Positions 48,033-59,500 of a stretch of DNA of 64,000 nucleotides are shown here, one piece after another. Position 1 is the first letter of the stretch, and each line of letters starts with the position of its first letter. This stretch comes from Nematostella vectensis (lineage: Eukaryota > Cnidaria > Anthozoa > Actiniaria > Edwardsiidae), in NCBI RefSeq assembly GCF_932526225.1, contig NC_064037.1, positions 15,376,601-15,440,600 on the forward strand, given 5' to 3'. The position numbers were made by a program, and so were the translations under genes. The notes beneath the pieces are model-generated. The model ran no database searches and had not been told where the DNA came from. It was given only the letters and a program-made list of their open reading frames with translations.

Positions 48033-49274
48033 TTTCTCTGTGGCCTAAAATCACTCAAATAATGGGAAAGAAGATTTATTCTACTCAATTATTTGTCCGA
48101 CATTTTGTAATTTGCACGGAAGCGATGTCTTATGGGAATGAAGAGTTGCTATTACGTCATGAGCCTGAAAAGGACCGCACAGGTAGCCCAGGATAGGGCT
48201 TGTGCATTTCCAAATATTAGCGCGCTTTTTAGAAGCATATCAGTCAATCTTGTTTTAAAAACTGTCGTTTTTCTAGCTTTCTCGGTCATTTCCTTATTAG
48301 GCATTAAATACCATATTTGGTATTCCGCTTTTTTATCGCTCTAGAGCTTTGTAAGTCGAGAATTTCCACGTAAATTCGTGTTTACTACCATTTTTTAAAT
48401 GGAGCCTAGTCCCTAACGTTTAAGAATATCACAGGTCTCCCGCGCGCTCGCCCCAGGCTTTTTTAGACTATTTAGAAAAACGACAGCCATTGATTGGTAT
48501 GGTCCGAAAGTGAAGGAAGAGGAAATGAAAAATTAAAGTTAGTAAAGCTTTCATGGAGTATATACTTTTGAATATAAAAGGGTAAGTTCACGGAATTCTT
48601 TCAATGGTCGAAATTAAGAAAATTTAGCCAAAACTTGTCGTTTTTCCCAGAAGCGGTCACTTCCATATAAGGAAACTAATATATTCCTTATTTGGAAAAC
48701 CTGCAAGATTCTTGTCATTTTTAATGCTGCCGTACCGCAGGTGCTTTGCAAACTTTATGAATTTTATTCAAAAAAGAAAAACAGTGACTGTGACCACCTT
48801 TAGTCAATGGAGAAAGCCTCTGAAAAGAAACTAAGATTCCTCGGTGCCAGACGCCAAAACGACAACGGTTTCTTCATATGCGCCTGTGCACATAACTACA
48901 ATGATGATGATGTTTAAGTCGGAGCCAGCCAGCGGCAGCAACCCCAAGATCTCAACCCCATTTTTTTCCGATGGCAAGGTGCTAACATATGTATCGGGGA
49001 AACAACTGGTGAGAATGGTATAAAACACAACTTTTTTATGAGATTTTATTGCACACCGCGTAAAATAAATAATGAAAGTATTGTACAAATTACTGTTATT
49101 GGTCTCTATACAATAGCATGTTGTATTTTTTTAGTTAATTATTGTGTTAATATAATAACGAGAAAACTCCCAATTATTTTTAAATGACAATCTGATAAAT
49201 CATATTTACAATAAAAGAAAAAGAGAGCAGTTTTAGGAACGCGCTCTCTCCTCTCCCTGGCTGATGCAACATCG
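48033..49274. other. Intergenic between VPS28 and CIMIP2C, with dispersed protease-intron block
   Basis: About 1.2 kb, upstream of VPS28 (whose promoter must lie near 48033-48350) and downstream of CIMIP2C. At 48605-48880 it holds the third copy of the block found in protease 2 intron 2 (see 18308-18560). No additional gene seen; the ORF-like stretches lack any recognised family. Confidence 0.6.
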
Positions 49275-52200
49275 CTATCTTCTTTCAAAGAATACATCCC
49301 TTATGCGCCGGTTTTCCCCATCCGATTTGGCCAGCGGTTTGGTCTTCATAGTTCTGTAAAATTGGTTCGCGTATGCGACGGCTTTGCGTTCATCTAAAGT
49401 TCTACTTTCCCTAAAAACAGAAAGTTTATGAGCAAAAAGATATAAATTCTTTTTTAACTTTAATAAGATCCTGAGAAAGAACAACATTTGCATTCGCTGC
49501 TGTACGTTTATCGTATACAGAAATGTCCCAACATCAAGCGTAACTTTTGTGGAATTCCAGGGCCGTAGCAAGGGGTGTGGCATTGGGGGAATGTACTCAC
49601 TCCCCCAATGACCAGTACAGGCGTGGTTACGACCGGCCATTTACAGGCCCGTACCCAGGATTTTTCTTGGGGGTGGGGGCGTGCGAAATCAGAAAAAAAA
49701 TGGACCTAATTTTTCCGGGGGGGGGGGGCTTATGATTTAGAGTTTTGTCTACAAACTACAAATAGCACGTCTATTGAGAACCAAAAGTGGACTTTCGGCT
49801 GTTGTAGGGGTTCGCACCCCCTGCACCTCCCCACCCTGGGTACGGGCCTGATTTATGTCTTGGGCCTACATCTCTGAATACGCGGAGGCCGTGAGGAAAG
49901 TTCTAGGGCGTACAGTCGGAGCGAGAGCTGAGCCGCCCCTAATTGAATTAGGGGAAATGAGGAAGAAAGAAAGGCAACTAAAATTCCCATGAAAATCATC
50001 TTATGGACATTTAAAGCCGCATTGTCACCAGTTCACTTCCGGAGGTCCGACGGAAACCTCAACCGTTAAAAGACAAAAGAGTCTATTAAAATCCGAGATA
50101 TTAAACAGGCCATTCGCTCTAAATTATTAATCACATCCTCGAGGAAACTTCCAATAAACACACTGCTTTCAATATTGTGAAAAATTTTCGCGTTTCCCGT
50201 TTAAAATCATCGGAGATTGTTACGTAATCGACCAGAAGTAAACTGGTGACAATGCGGCTTTAACGTTAAAAGCTTATGTACCTTGTGACCTGGTGCTGCT
50301 TCGAGCTGCATAATGCCCCCCCCCCCCCCCCCCCCTCCCAATAATGTTGGGAGATATTTGTCTGTGCAATGGTTTAAATGCCTCGGGATCTCAACGAGCT
50401 GCGCGCTGTTTGCATGCGTATAGCTATCAGCCCATATCCCAAGGATTTAGGGGCGAGGAAGGTACATAGACATAGATAAAATGATATCATACTCAAAAAG
50501 CATAAGGTTAGGCGATTCTTAAACTAGAAAATTCTGCTTTTTAGCGGTAGATAAAGTGGGGATTTGCCTTGAGTGGTACCCATTCCAGGCGCCTGGCTAT
50601 TGCGCAAAATGCGTCTGCTATGTCATACCGGCGCGCATGGTAAGATGAACAAACGAAAGACTTTCGTGTTTGTCACTCTCGGATACTTAAAGAGCCCTCT
50701 AGGCAGGCCTCTACCGCAAACATGAATTCAGCCGAAGAGCAAAGCGCATAGACTATGCCATATAACAATTTTGTATCGATTTGTATACCAGATCCCAGTT
50801 GTGTGATTCCCAAAACTTACTTGTGGTAGAGAGATGGCGTTGTTTCGTGGGATATTTTCGGTAGGAGGAAAATTTTCACCGGTTGTACAGTTTGAGTGCG
50901 ATCCCTGTATTGCTCACGGTGTTGTTGGGCTGCCTGTGGACACAGAAATACCGCATTTATAACGAGAAATTTAAATATCAAGCCACGCCAGGAGTATTTT
51001 ACTACACATGGCTGGTGTGCGTAATGAATCTCTTCGATACTCACGCTATCGAAATTCTTGATGGTGTTGTCTTGTTCGTGCGTGTTGAATAACTTGTACT
51101 TCGGTGCTGCTTCCCAGCGGTCTCTCGCATAAGTACGTGCCCCGAGCACGTGGTCCGGGTTCCCTGTGTAATATGTTGGGAATGGTAGATGCTTATGGCC
51201 TCCCCTCCACATACGCTGTTTGCTCGTGTTGATTGTGGCGTTCCTGTAATCGCTGAACCATTTGGCTGTCGTGTTACCATAGGTATCACTATACGTGTAT
51301 TTAATGGTCGGAGTGTAGCCTAGGTATCTGAGGATAGAAATGTCGATTGTTTAGAAGCATCCTGAACCTGCGGATGGAAGGCAAGGACGTATCTAGAGAA
51401 AAACGCAGGGTGGGGTCCATGGTAGTATTTTACTGACCACGGATCAATGAAGCCCATTTCGACATACTTAGCTGCTAGGTGATAGGTAATAATAATCAAT
51501 AGATCCCTCTAGAAACTTTTTCTATGCAAAGACGCACATAAAATTTACCGTCTTCTTAACTACCAACAAAGGGGTCAACCGGAGCCGAAATCGACTCGTC
51601 ACGTGACCAGGGTGGGATCCGGACCCCCCTCTTTGTGCCATCAAGATCTGGAATTTCTTTTCGCCCCATATTAGTAGTGTTTATTTATTGATAACCTTTT
51701 CTATGATATATTCACAATTCGCGCATCTTCCAGAAAACAAGCTTCAAGCCATAGCCTCGCAAATTAAACGTTTGGCGCAAAATTGCTGTGCGCAAAACCG
51801 AAATGAGTGAGGTTATATGCCAAATTGTCCTCGCTCGAAAATATCGTCAATGTTGACCAATCGCAGAGAACTAGCACAATCATTAGAAAGATCGCGAGTT
51901 ATATTCACGTCTATACTGTAGCCAGCGAGACTGTATACCATTTGATATCTCACCGTGGTTTGGTCACAAAAAAGAAATCGAGCCAACCAAAATTCTAGAA
52001 AAATCGAACAAGCAATCCTTGGCTTAAAATGCACAGCAACATCCCAAAGATAAAAAAAAATTAACAAGGCATCTTGCCCGTCACTAGACACCTAATGTAC
52101 CTAACTGATACCCCCCCCCCCCCCCCCCCTCACATACAAAGGTTGGGCTTATCTGTCATCTCCGTTCATGCATCTCTATATGATAAAAAGTTGTTTATAC

Positions 52201-52765
52201 TGAACAAGCAGATTTTTATACACCTACACGGGCGGTCAACATAATGCAAAATACCGCGCGCGTGTTAAAATAGGGAAATGTAGTACGTCAATTTTGTCTC
52301 ACACGCAATTAGACTTTTGGTAGCTCGCTACAGGTCAAAAAGCCACACAACACGTGTCCGTCACGCATGATACGCGAGAGTAACGCGAAAGGTATAAGAG
52401 CATGAAACGGGTTTAATACAAAAATCTAGATATAAGCATAAATAGAAGCCTGGTGAAGGTTTTTATGTCGCAAATTGGTGTTTTATAGAAGTTATGCTCA
52501 TGTAAATTGAAGCCGGTATTAATTCAAAATGCTCACATTACGCGATAAAGTCAAGCATTAATATTCCCCTAACAAAACATCGCTAGCTAAAGACACATGA
52601 AGCAATTGAATAGCTTCGTTTATGAATGATATAAAACTCGAAGAGTCCTGACATAGTTCAATATTTACAAGTGGATGAATTCATACTATATTGTACCTAC
52701 CCGGGCATATGTCTTGGATGTTTGTACATCTCCATGTTAGTCGTAACTAGCGTTAACTTTTGCAT
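49275..52765 (-). CDS. CIMIP2C: CIMIP2C (FAM166C), ciliary microtubule inner protein
   Basis: Four exons: 52765-52701, 51327-51045, 50933-50821, 49410-49275; all phases fit, 198 residues (human about 201). The family's GY.P...Y..G.TYG-type opening is seen as PGYLGYTPTIKYTYSDTYG. Then come KWFSDYRNATIN, a RGGHKHLPFP loop, RDRWEAAPKYKLFN and AQQHREQYRDRTQTVQPV; the end is RRIRDVFFERR. From family knowledge this protein lies inside the doublet microtubules of motile cilia and sperm flagella and stabilises the lattice. Its start is head to head with merlin, 735 bp apart. A perfect RFX X-box is 143 bp upstream, which supports ciliary regulation. Intron 3 contains a MITE; intron 1 contains a copy of an interspersed repeat. 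Confidence 0.92.
49644..49850. mobile_element. MITE, 207 bp, in CIMIP2C intron 3
   Basis: Terminal inverted repeats CAGGCCCGTACCCAGG / CCTGGGTACGGGCCTG (with one extra mismatch further in) and a 5-bp direct duplication ATTTA at 49639-49643 and 49851-49855. The interior is G/C-rich with a G run. Fragments with the same GTACCCAGGATT end occur near 22280. Confidence 0.85.
50316..50335. repeat. Poly(C) tract, 20 bases
   Basis: Twenty consecutive C in CIMIP2C intron 3. It is the longest of many such runs in the window (22373-22386 G, 33884-33895 C, 39769-39782 C, 52111-52129 C, 55450-55464 G, 56706-56720 C, 62683-62694 C). Confidence 0.95.
51383..51635. repeat. Interspersed repeat, copy 2 (CIMIP2C intron 1)
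   Basis: Second copy of the repeat at 39525-39785. The shared blocks CTGACCACGGATCA, ATCCCTCTAGAAACTTT and AAGGGGTCAACCGGAG are in the same order. The pol III B-box-like string is degraded here. Confidence 0.7.
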
Positions 52766-53500
52766 TTTGAAACAAATCCTTTACCCTGTAATAAACGTAT
52801 ACTTATCCAAAGAAATCAGGTCTTAATGGCTGAAACATTAATGCAAGTTTTCCGGTCCGTAATGCGCTGGTTTGTATGCGGTAAGCGAGCTTTTACAGAC
52901 TGCCCTCGTTGCTAGGCAACAGATATACGCTTGGCTGGTCGCTTTGTTAATGATTGATGGTCAAACCACCACAAAGGGCAAAAAGATTGACGCTAATATA
53001 TTGTTAAATTGTTAGCTTAGACAATTGCCTTGTTAAACCACTAGTTAAAAAGCTTTAGATTTAACCACATTGATTTTACTCCACAGTTCTGATTCCTATC
53101 TACTTCTGTTACAGAAACACATTTGCGTAAGAGAAGCTCCTTATTTTTTTAAAAGAATTTTGGTATCAAATTAATATCACACAGTTTTGTATTTTTGGTA
53201 TGTCAATATCATGATGACTAGATAATAAGTAAACGCCGCCCTCGAATTAAACAAGTAGAGAAAAGTTTGGAATGTCTGGAATGTAATGTCTAACCGCGGT
53301 AACAATTGCCAGCGGTCATTCCCACAACCACACAAACCTCACAGAGAAACTCAACTCTGAACAACGGCGAAAATGAGGAGAATTTGGACACATTTCCCAC
53401 GTAAAAGCCCTTCCGATCGCACAAAACAGCCCCTAATTCGTCTTTTTAAGGTGTGCTAAATAACGCTTTTGTGTTCAGAGTTCCAGATGAGCCGTCGAAA
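52766..53500. promoter_or_regulatory. Bidirectional promoter region, CIMIP2C / merlin
   Basis: 735 bp between the two start codons, which point away from each other. It must hold both promoters and 5' UTRs. No TATA box is obvious. The X-box is nearer the CIMIP2C side; the merlin side (53280-53500) is GC-richer with GCGGT and CGGCG strings. Confidence 0.6.
52908..52920. promoter_or_regulatory. RFX X-box, GTTGCTAGGCAAC
   Basis: A perfect palindromic match to the X-box bound by RFX factors, which drive ciliary genes in animals. It lies 143 bp upstream of the CIMIP2C ATG on the promoter side. The downstream merlin gene is not ciliary, so CIMIP2C is the likely target. Confidence 0.82.
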
Positions 53501-56500
53501 ATGCCAAAAACATTCAATGTTTGTATTTCTACCATGGACGCTGAGCTGGAGTTTCCTTTGGAGGTCTGTGATTTTTCTCATGTGGATTTATACCGAATGT
53601 CGTGACGTTATTTTGGGTGGCATATCAAAACTCTTTCGCTCAATTATGTTGTAGCAATCCGCCAAGGGAAGCGAGCTCTTTGATCTCGTGGTGCGAACTC
53701 TCGGAGTGAGGGAAACCTGGTATTTTGGTCTTCAATTTGAGTACCCGACTGGTGAACTAGCTTGGCTTCAGTTCGACAAAAAGGTAAGTAAATATACAGC
53801 ACATAGCATAATCTAACGCATTATAAATTGTAATACATTTATTTGAATAAGGTAAAATAAAAAAAGGGTTATTGAAGTCTGCAAACGAGTTATCAAAAAT
53901 CCAAAACCGCTTTTTCGAAGTTTCTGCGAGATGAGTTACTTAATAAAAGTGCTCATTATCTTAAGTTTATTATTTGACTTGACTAAAATATTCAGCATTT
54001 TTGGCATGTTGTAAGCAAAGATAAGAAAGAAGGGTGTCAAATAACAATTGTTTTCTCTTTTTCGAGATACGAAACAATGATCGTGCGAATAAACCGGGGA
54101 AGGTGTGAATCAATAGGATAATGACTGTTTTGTTGACAATAATGGCCAATTATGCCAGGCGTTCTAAATGGACGTATTTTTGTACTCCTACGATTTTAAT
54201 TCATTGATGGCATTGGTTGTTAGCATTTTGTCTGTCTACCTTTCTCAGCAAATGGTGCTAAATGCTGAGCGCATCTAAATAGGTCCATGAGGTATTTGAA
54301 ATACAATATGAATTCTAGTTAAAGTTAATTGATTAATAAATAATCAAACTCTGATGATGCCCTAATAGTTCTTTTAGGAAGAAAGCATGTAGGGGGAGTA
54401 AGTTTAGGGAAAGTAAGGGGCTTTCCTGCATGATTCACAATATACTGTATATTCAAGATGTAGTCTCAATGAAAAATTGATGGTAATTTAACAACATTAG
54501 TCAAGCATATTTAACTATTAGCCTCAAAATACAGTAATAAACACATGAAAAAAATCTATGCTCATATATTTTTCATTTTTCTGTGAGGATTGAATGCATA
54601 ACTTTCCTTTTGATCTGACCTGTATAAGAGATGTGTTCAGATAGAATGTAGATTATTTACAGACATGAAGTAAGGGATCCATTGTCATTGTCATTGTTTT
54701 TAGATGCTGATATCTTTACTTTTAGGTGTATAAACAAAACAAGACTTTGAAGGAACCATTTGCACTGAGACTCAGAGCTAAGTTCTACCCTGAAGATGTA
54801 GCAGAGGAACTTGTCCAAGAGATAACCCAGCATTTGTTCTACTTGCAAGTGAAGGATGCCATTCTCACAATGAAGACATTTTGCCCTCCTGAGGCTTCTG
54901 TACTGCTTGCATCCTATGCTGTACAAGCAAAGGTAAAATAATCCAGTAGTTCTGTTCCTCTTGTTGTTTTACTCTACAAATTTTTAAGCCTTAGATATTC
55001 AGTGATGCTGGGACTGCTTGACCAAGGTCCGACAGTTCTTGCAGTCAAACTCAGTCATGAATATAAACTGTGTGGTGCAGCCTGTGTTTATTGTGATAAG
55101 TAAATTTATTTGCATGTTAAACGATATGACCATTGCATGATGTGAACATGTGCTATACCTACAAAGACTAAACATTTTATTTCTATTTGTATATTTGTCT
55201 ATTTGTGCTAATATTATTTGTTTATCTTCACATTGTAGTTTGGTGATTATGATAAGGACCTTCATAAGCCTGGATTCCTCCAGAATGAGCACCTTCTTCC
55301 ACAGACGGTATATATCCCAATATGAGCTTTTGTTACAGTACTCAAAAGATCAGCCAAAAAGAACACCTTCTTCCACAGATGGTTACCTACAGCTTCTGTT
55401 ACAGTACTAAGATATCGGGCCAAAGGGCCATAACCAGGATTTTGAGCCTGGGGGGGGGGGGGGGTTGTTTACCCATTTAGCAGACCTTTTTAACTCGTGA
55501 ATGCTTGCAAAGCATTTACGAGTTATTGGAGGGACTTCTGTGTCACTCAATTGTCAGATGGTTGGATCGTTGGATCGATCACCCGTAAACTTTTTGTGGT
55601 CTTTCTGTGCTTTCGCAACACAGCAATGTTTAGATCTTCCTGTCAACTTCCGGTTGAAGCTTAGTACTATAAAAGAGCCTTGCCATCGACCTGTGACCGC
55701 TACGGTCATTATGTGTTATAGCCGTAAAGTATATATAAGCTAGTTTTTACAGAAAAGTCTTCAATGTGGGTTGAGCTTGCGCATGCGCCTTCGTCACTGA
55801 TGTCAATCGATCTTCTACGGTTCAGTCCAATTCAAGTTGTTAGTTTACAAAATAAGTAAAATGCTAGCAAAGCTTTCAATGCTCCTTCTTCCAGTACTTG
55901 AAGATTCGCGTCTCTGGGTTTTCACGTAATTTGTTTGAATTTGTGCTGAGTGATTTTGTGCTGAAAGAGTGGATAGCCAAAGCTACAACTTTTAAAGTCA
56001 GAGAAACACAAGGGAAAAGCCTATGTTAGTAAGGCCTTTTTTTGCAGGGTAAAAAAAAAAGAAAGCCTCTGTTTGCAGGTCAAGAAAAAAATAGTATGGA
56101 CTTTCATAAGTTGTTTTTTCCATAATTTTTTTTTATAAATTAAGTGCTAAATATCAAACAAAACTCGTTCAAACACGCTTATTCATCAAGAAAATATAAT
56201 GCAAATTTCTAGAATGTTGACATGCTTAAAATACATATGACTGTAGCTTGATTAATTATGTCAGGTATTTAACTTCTGTTTCCTGAGAGAATAGGGCGAA
56301 ATTTGACATACTAGCAAAAGCAGTTCGAACGGTGAGATACCAATTAGGATAAAAACTAATTTTACACAGAGGTTACTTCGGCAATGCCTCGTTGGTATAG
56401 TGGTTCTGTCTCTTGTCTAAGACGTCAGAGACCGGAGGTTCGATCCCTACTTATGATGTCAAATTTTTTTATACTTTTTATGATAATAATAAATAATCAA

Positions 56501-59500
56501 ACTGTTCTTGGTGTTTCATCACATCGAAAAGAAAGGACATTGTTATTTACTCCCGGCATCTTGGATGTGTTCACCTTTGTTCAAAATCCACCCTGTACAT
56601 GATTTTTTTGCACACATGGAAATAACTAGAAAAACAAATTTGCATTCATGGGTTGGCTCACAGAGCCCTTTGATTCTCTCAGTTAGCTCTTCCTACAGTA
56701 GCTTGCCCCCCCCCCCCCCCTGGCTCCAGGCCTGGCCCACACTGTACATAGTGTAGGACAAATGGTCCCTGAAAGCTAAAATCTTGCTACATCTAAAATC
56801 TTGTATTCTTAAGCCCTGCTTCTTGCAATCTTGAAAAATCTCCCATTGATCTTTTGCAACCCCTACAAGTTCTCCCTTGCCTTTACTTGTGGTACTTATG
56901 ACCTATGTTGTGTGGTAGTTATATGGCTAATGGATTATGGTTCTTCTGACCAGGTAATAGAACAGTACCAGATGACGCCAGCCATGTGGGAGGAAAGGAT
57001 AACCTCATGGTATGCTGAGCACCATGGACTCACAAGGTGAGTGGGTATTCAATGATTGAGTGATCTAATGGAGCTTATATAATAACTGGTGCTTTTCTTA
57101 AAAGCAGAGAGTGTTTAGAATCAATTTAAATTCTTTGTTTGTTAAGGGATGAAGTTAAATTCTTTGTTTGTTTAGATATTAAGTTAAATTCTTTGTTTGT
57201 TAAGGGATGAAGCAGAAATGGAATACCTCAAGTTGGCTCAGGACCTGGAGATGTATGGCGTAAGCTACTTCGACATCACAGTGAGTATCTAGATGTGAAA
57301 AGCCACCTGTTGTCATGGCAGCATCATGGATATAGCTAGCCTACCTGTAGGGGTTGGAATTTTTAGGCAAGAAAACTCCAGAGTTCGCTACCTTGGCCGC
57401 CATTACCAGCAGCTACCACTCACCCCGCACCTTTGCCTTCAGACAGGCTATGGATGTAAGAGGCACTTGGTTGTCTTCTAGAAATCATACACTCCTTGTT
57501 GGACTGAAATGGGTGGGCACTTTTCCCCAGTGTCTCTCTCCCTGTCGAAGAGGTTCCAAGGGGGTTCCTGGGAGATGTCCCAGCTTAGTGTTAGGGTTAG
57601 GACTGTGGCATAGAAAAAATATATGGGGGGCAAAATCCATATAATACAGTACCTCCATCTTTGAATGATACCAAGACTAGCAAAAGAAAACAAACATCTG
57701 CACACAGGATTGTGAAAAAAAAGAAGTTAGTAAGCAGTGTGAGTGTTATATAGCTGCAACTCTCCTGCATTAGGCGGGAGTCTCAAGATTTTGAACTTTT
57801 TCTCAAGCCTAATTTTCGTGAAAATATCCATACATATACTGTATTGTGCCGCATTAGCTATCTTTGTACTTCTGATACGTTCACTGTATTTTCTCAAGCT
57901 TTTTTCTAAAGCGAGGTTGACAGCTATGGTGTTAAGTAGATTTTAACTTAAAGTTCTGACTGTCTTGTGTTTTTTTTTTCTGCAGAATAAAAAAGGAACA
58001 GCAATTAGCCTTGGAATTGATTGTAGAGGATTGAATATTTATGAGAAAGATAACAGACTCAACCCCAAAACATCATTTCCATGGAAAGAAATAAAGAATA
58101 TCTCCTTCCATAGTAGAACAGTAAGTATTGTATATTTTCACATATGGCTGCACTGAGTACATGCAAAATCATAGCACACATTAATCTATTACTGTTCCAT
58201 TATGCTTATTTTTTCTGCATTCGAATTTGTTTTATTCAATATTCCTAAAAGATTACAATTTATTGCTTTTGCCTTTTTTTTCATCTTGATACCGCTGATT
58301 CTGCATGATGGAAGCCATCTTTAAACTTTTGCCACTAGGCTTTCTGATATTGTTGTCTTTGGTGTTTTTCAAATTTCAAAGAAGCAGAGTTGCATGAAAA
58401 GATGAATGGTTATGTTATAACCAAAACTGATACCCACAATTTTATAATATTGCTTTAACTGCTTTGTCCTTATTGTGTTCTTTTTCTTTACAGTTTGTTA
58501 TCAAATCAATAGATAAGCAAGCTCCAGATTTTATTTTTAAGACAGGAAATCCGCGAACAAATAAAGTTGTAAGTATTACATATTACTTTATGCTGGAATA
58601 TAGATGTTAAAACTCATAGAATTTGACGGCTGATTTTTAGTGTGCTAGGATGTTAAAGTGTGCCTCATTATTAAACGTAACTCAATGCATTTCCTGCCCT
58701 GGATGCCAGAGCCTTATTGCTCCAAGATGCCACTATCTGCCCTCATGTCTGCATTTGTTTGCTGTGTGCCTTGGGGTATAGGGTGGAGTGAGATGCGCTT
58801 TAAGGGTATACCTTTCCATGTTATGTTCTATAATCTTTCCATGAGTGGTGTGTGGACATACAGTACAGCAAAGAAGATCGCTGTGTATTCAGGGGCTTTC
58901 TTGCTGCTTTCCAGACTTGCTGTTTTATAAATAATGTGGAATTTCACCAACTTACAAATTTTTGTGTGGTGAACACAATGTACAATCTAAAATATATATA
59001 TATTTATTTTCCATCTGCAGATATTAGAATTGTGCCTTGGAAACCATGAATTATTTAAAAGACGTAGAAAACCAGACACCATGGAGATTCAGCAAATGAA
59101 GGCTTTGGCAAAAGAGGAGAAAATGAGGCGACAGGTGAGAAACTCAAATTTTTATATCTTATCTCAGGACACATTTGAACTTCCCTGTTAAACATTTTTT
59201 AGGTTTCCCTAGCACAAGGTTTTGTATTAGCTTCAGTAAGATAAAAATGTAAACAAATATTACAATAAATGCAACATATAGAAGTGTTATAATAAGACAT
59301 TTAACATGCAAGCACCCAATTTTTTATTTGTTTGGATGAAAGAAGCTTGTTTCCCTATCACATGGCTTTGAAAAGTGTTAATTGGGTATAGAATGCAAGC
59401 AGAGGTTCATTATATATGTGATTATCTGTTTAGAAACAAGATACTTTTATCTCTTACACACAAAGTATAAACCTAATGCTACATTTTTTCAATGATGTCA

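Noticed and set aside
56386-56457. Functional tRNA-Asp gene
   Set aside because: Acceptor stem does not pair and the anticodon loop is one base too long.
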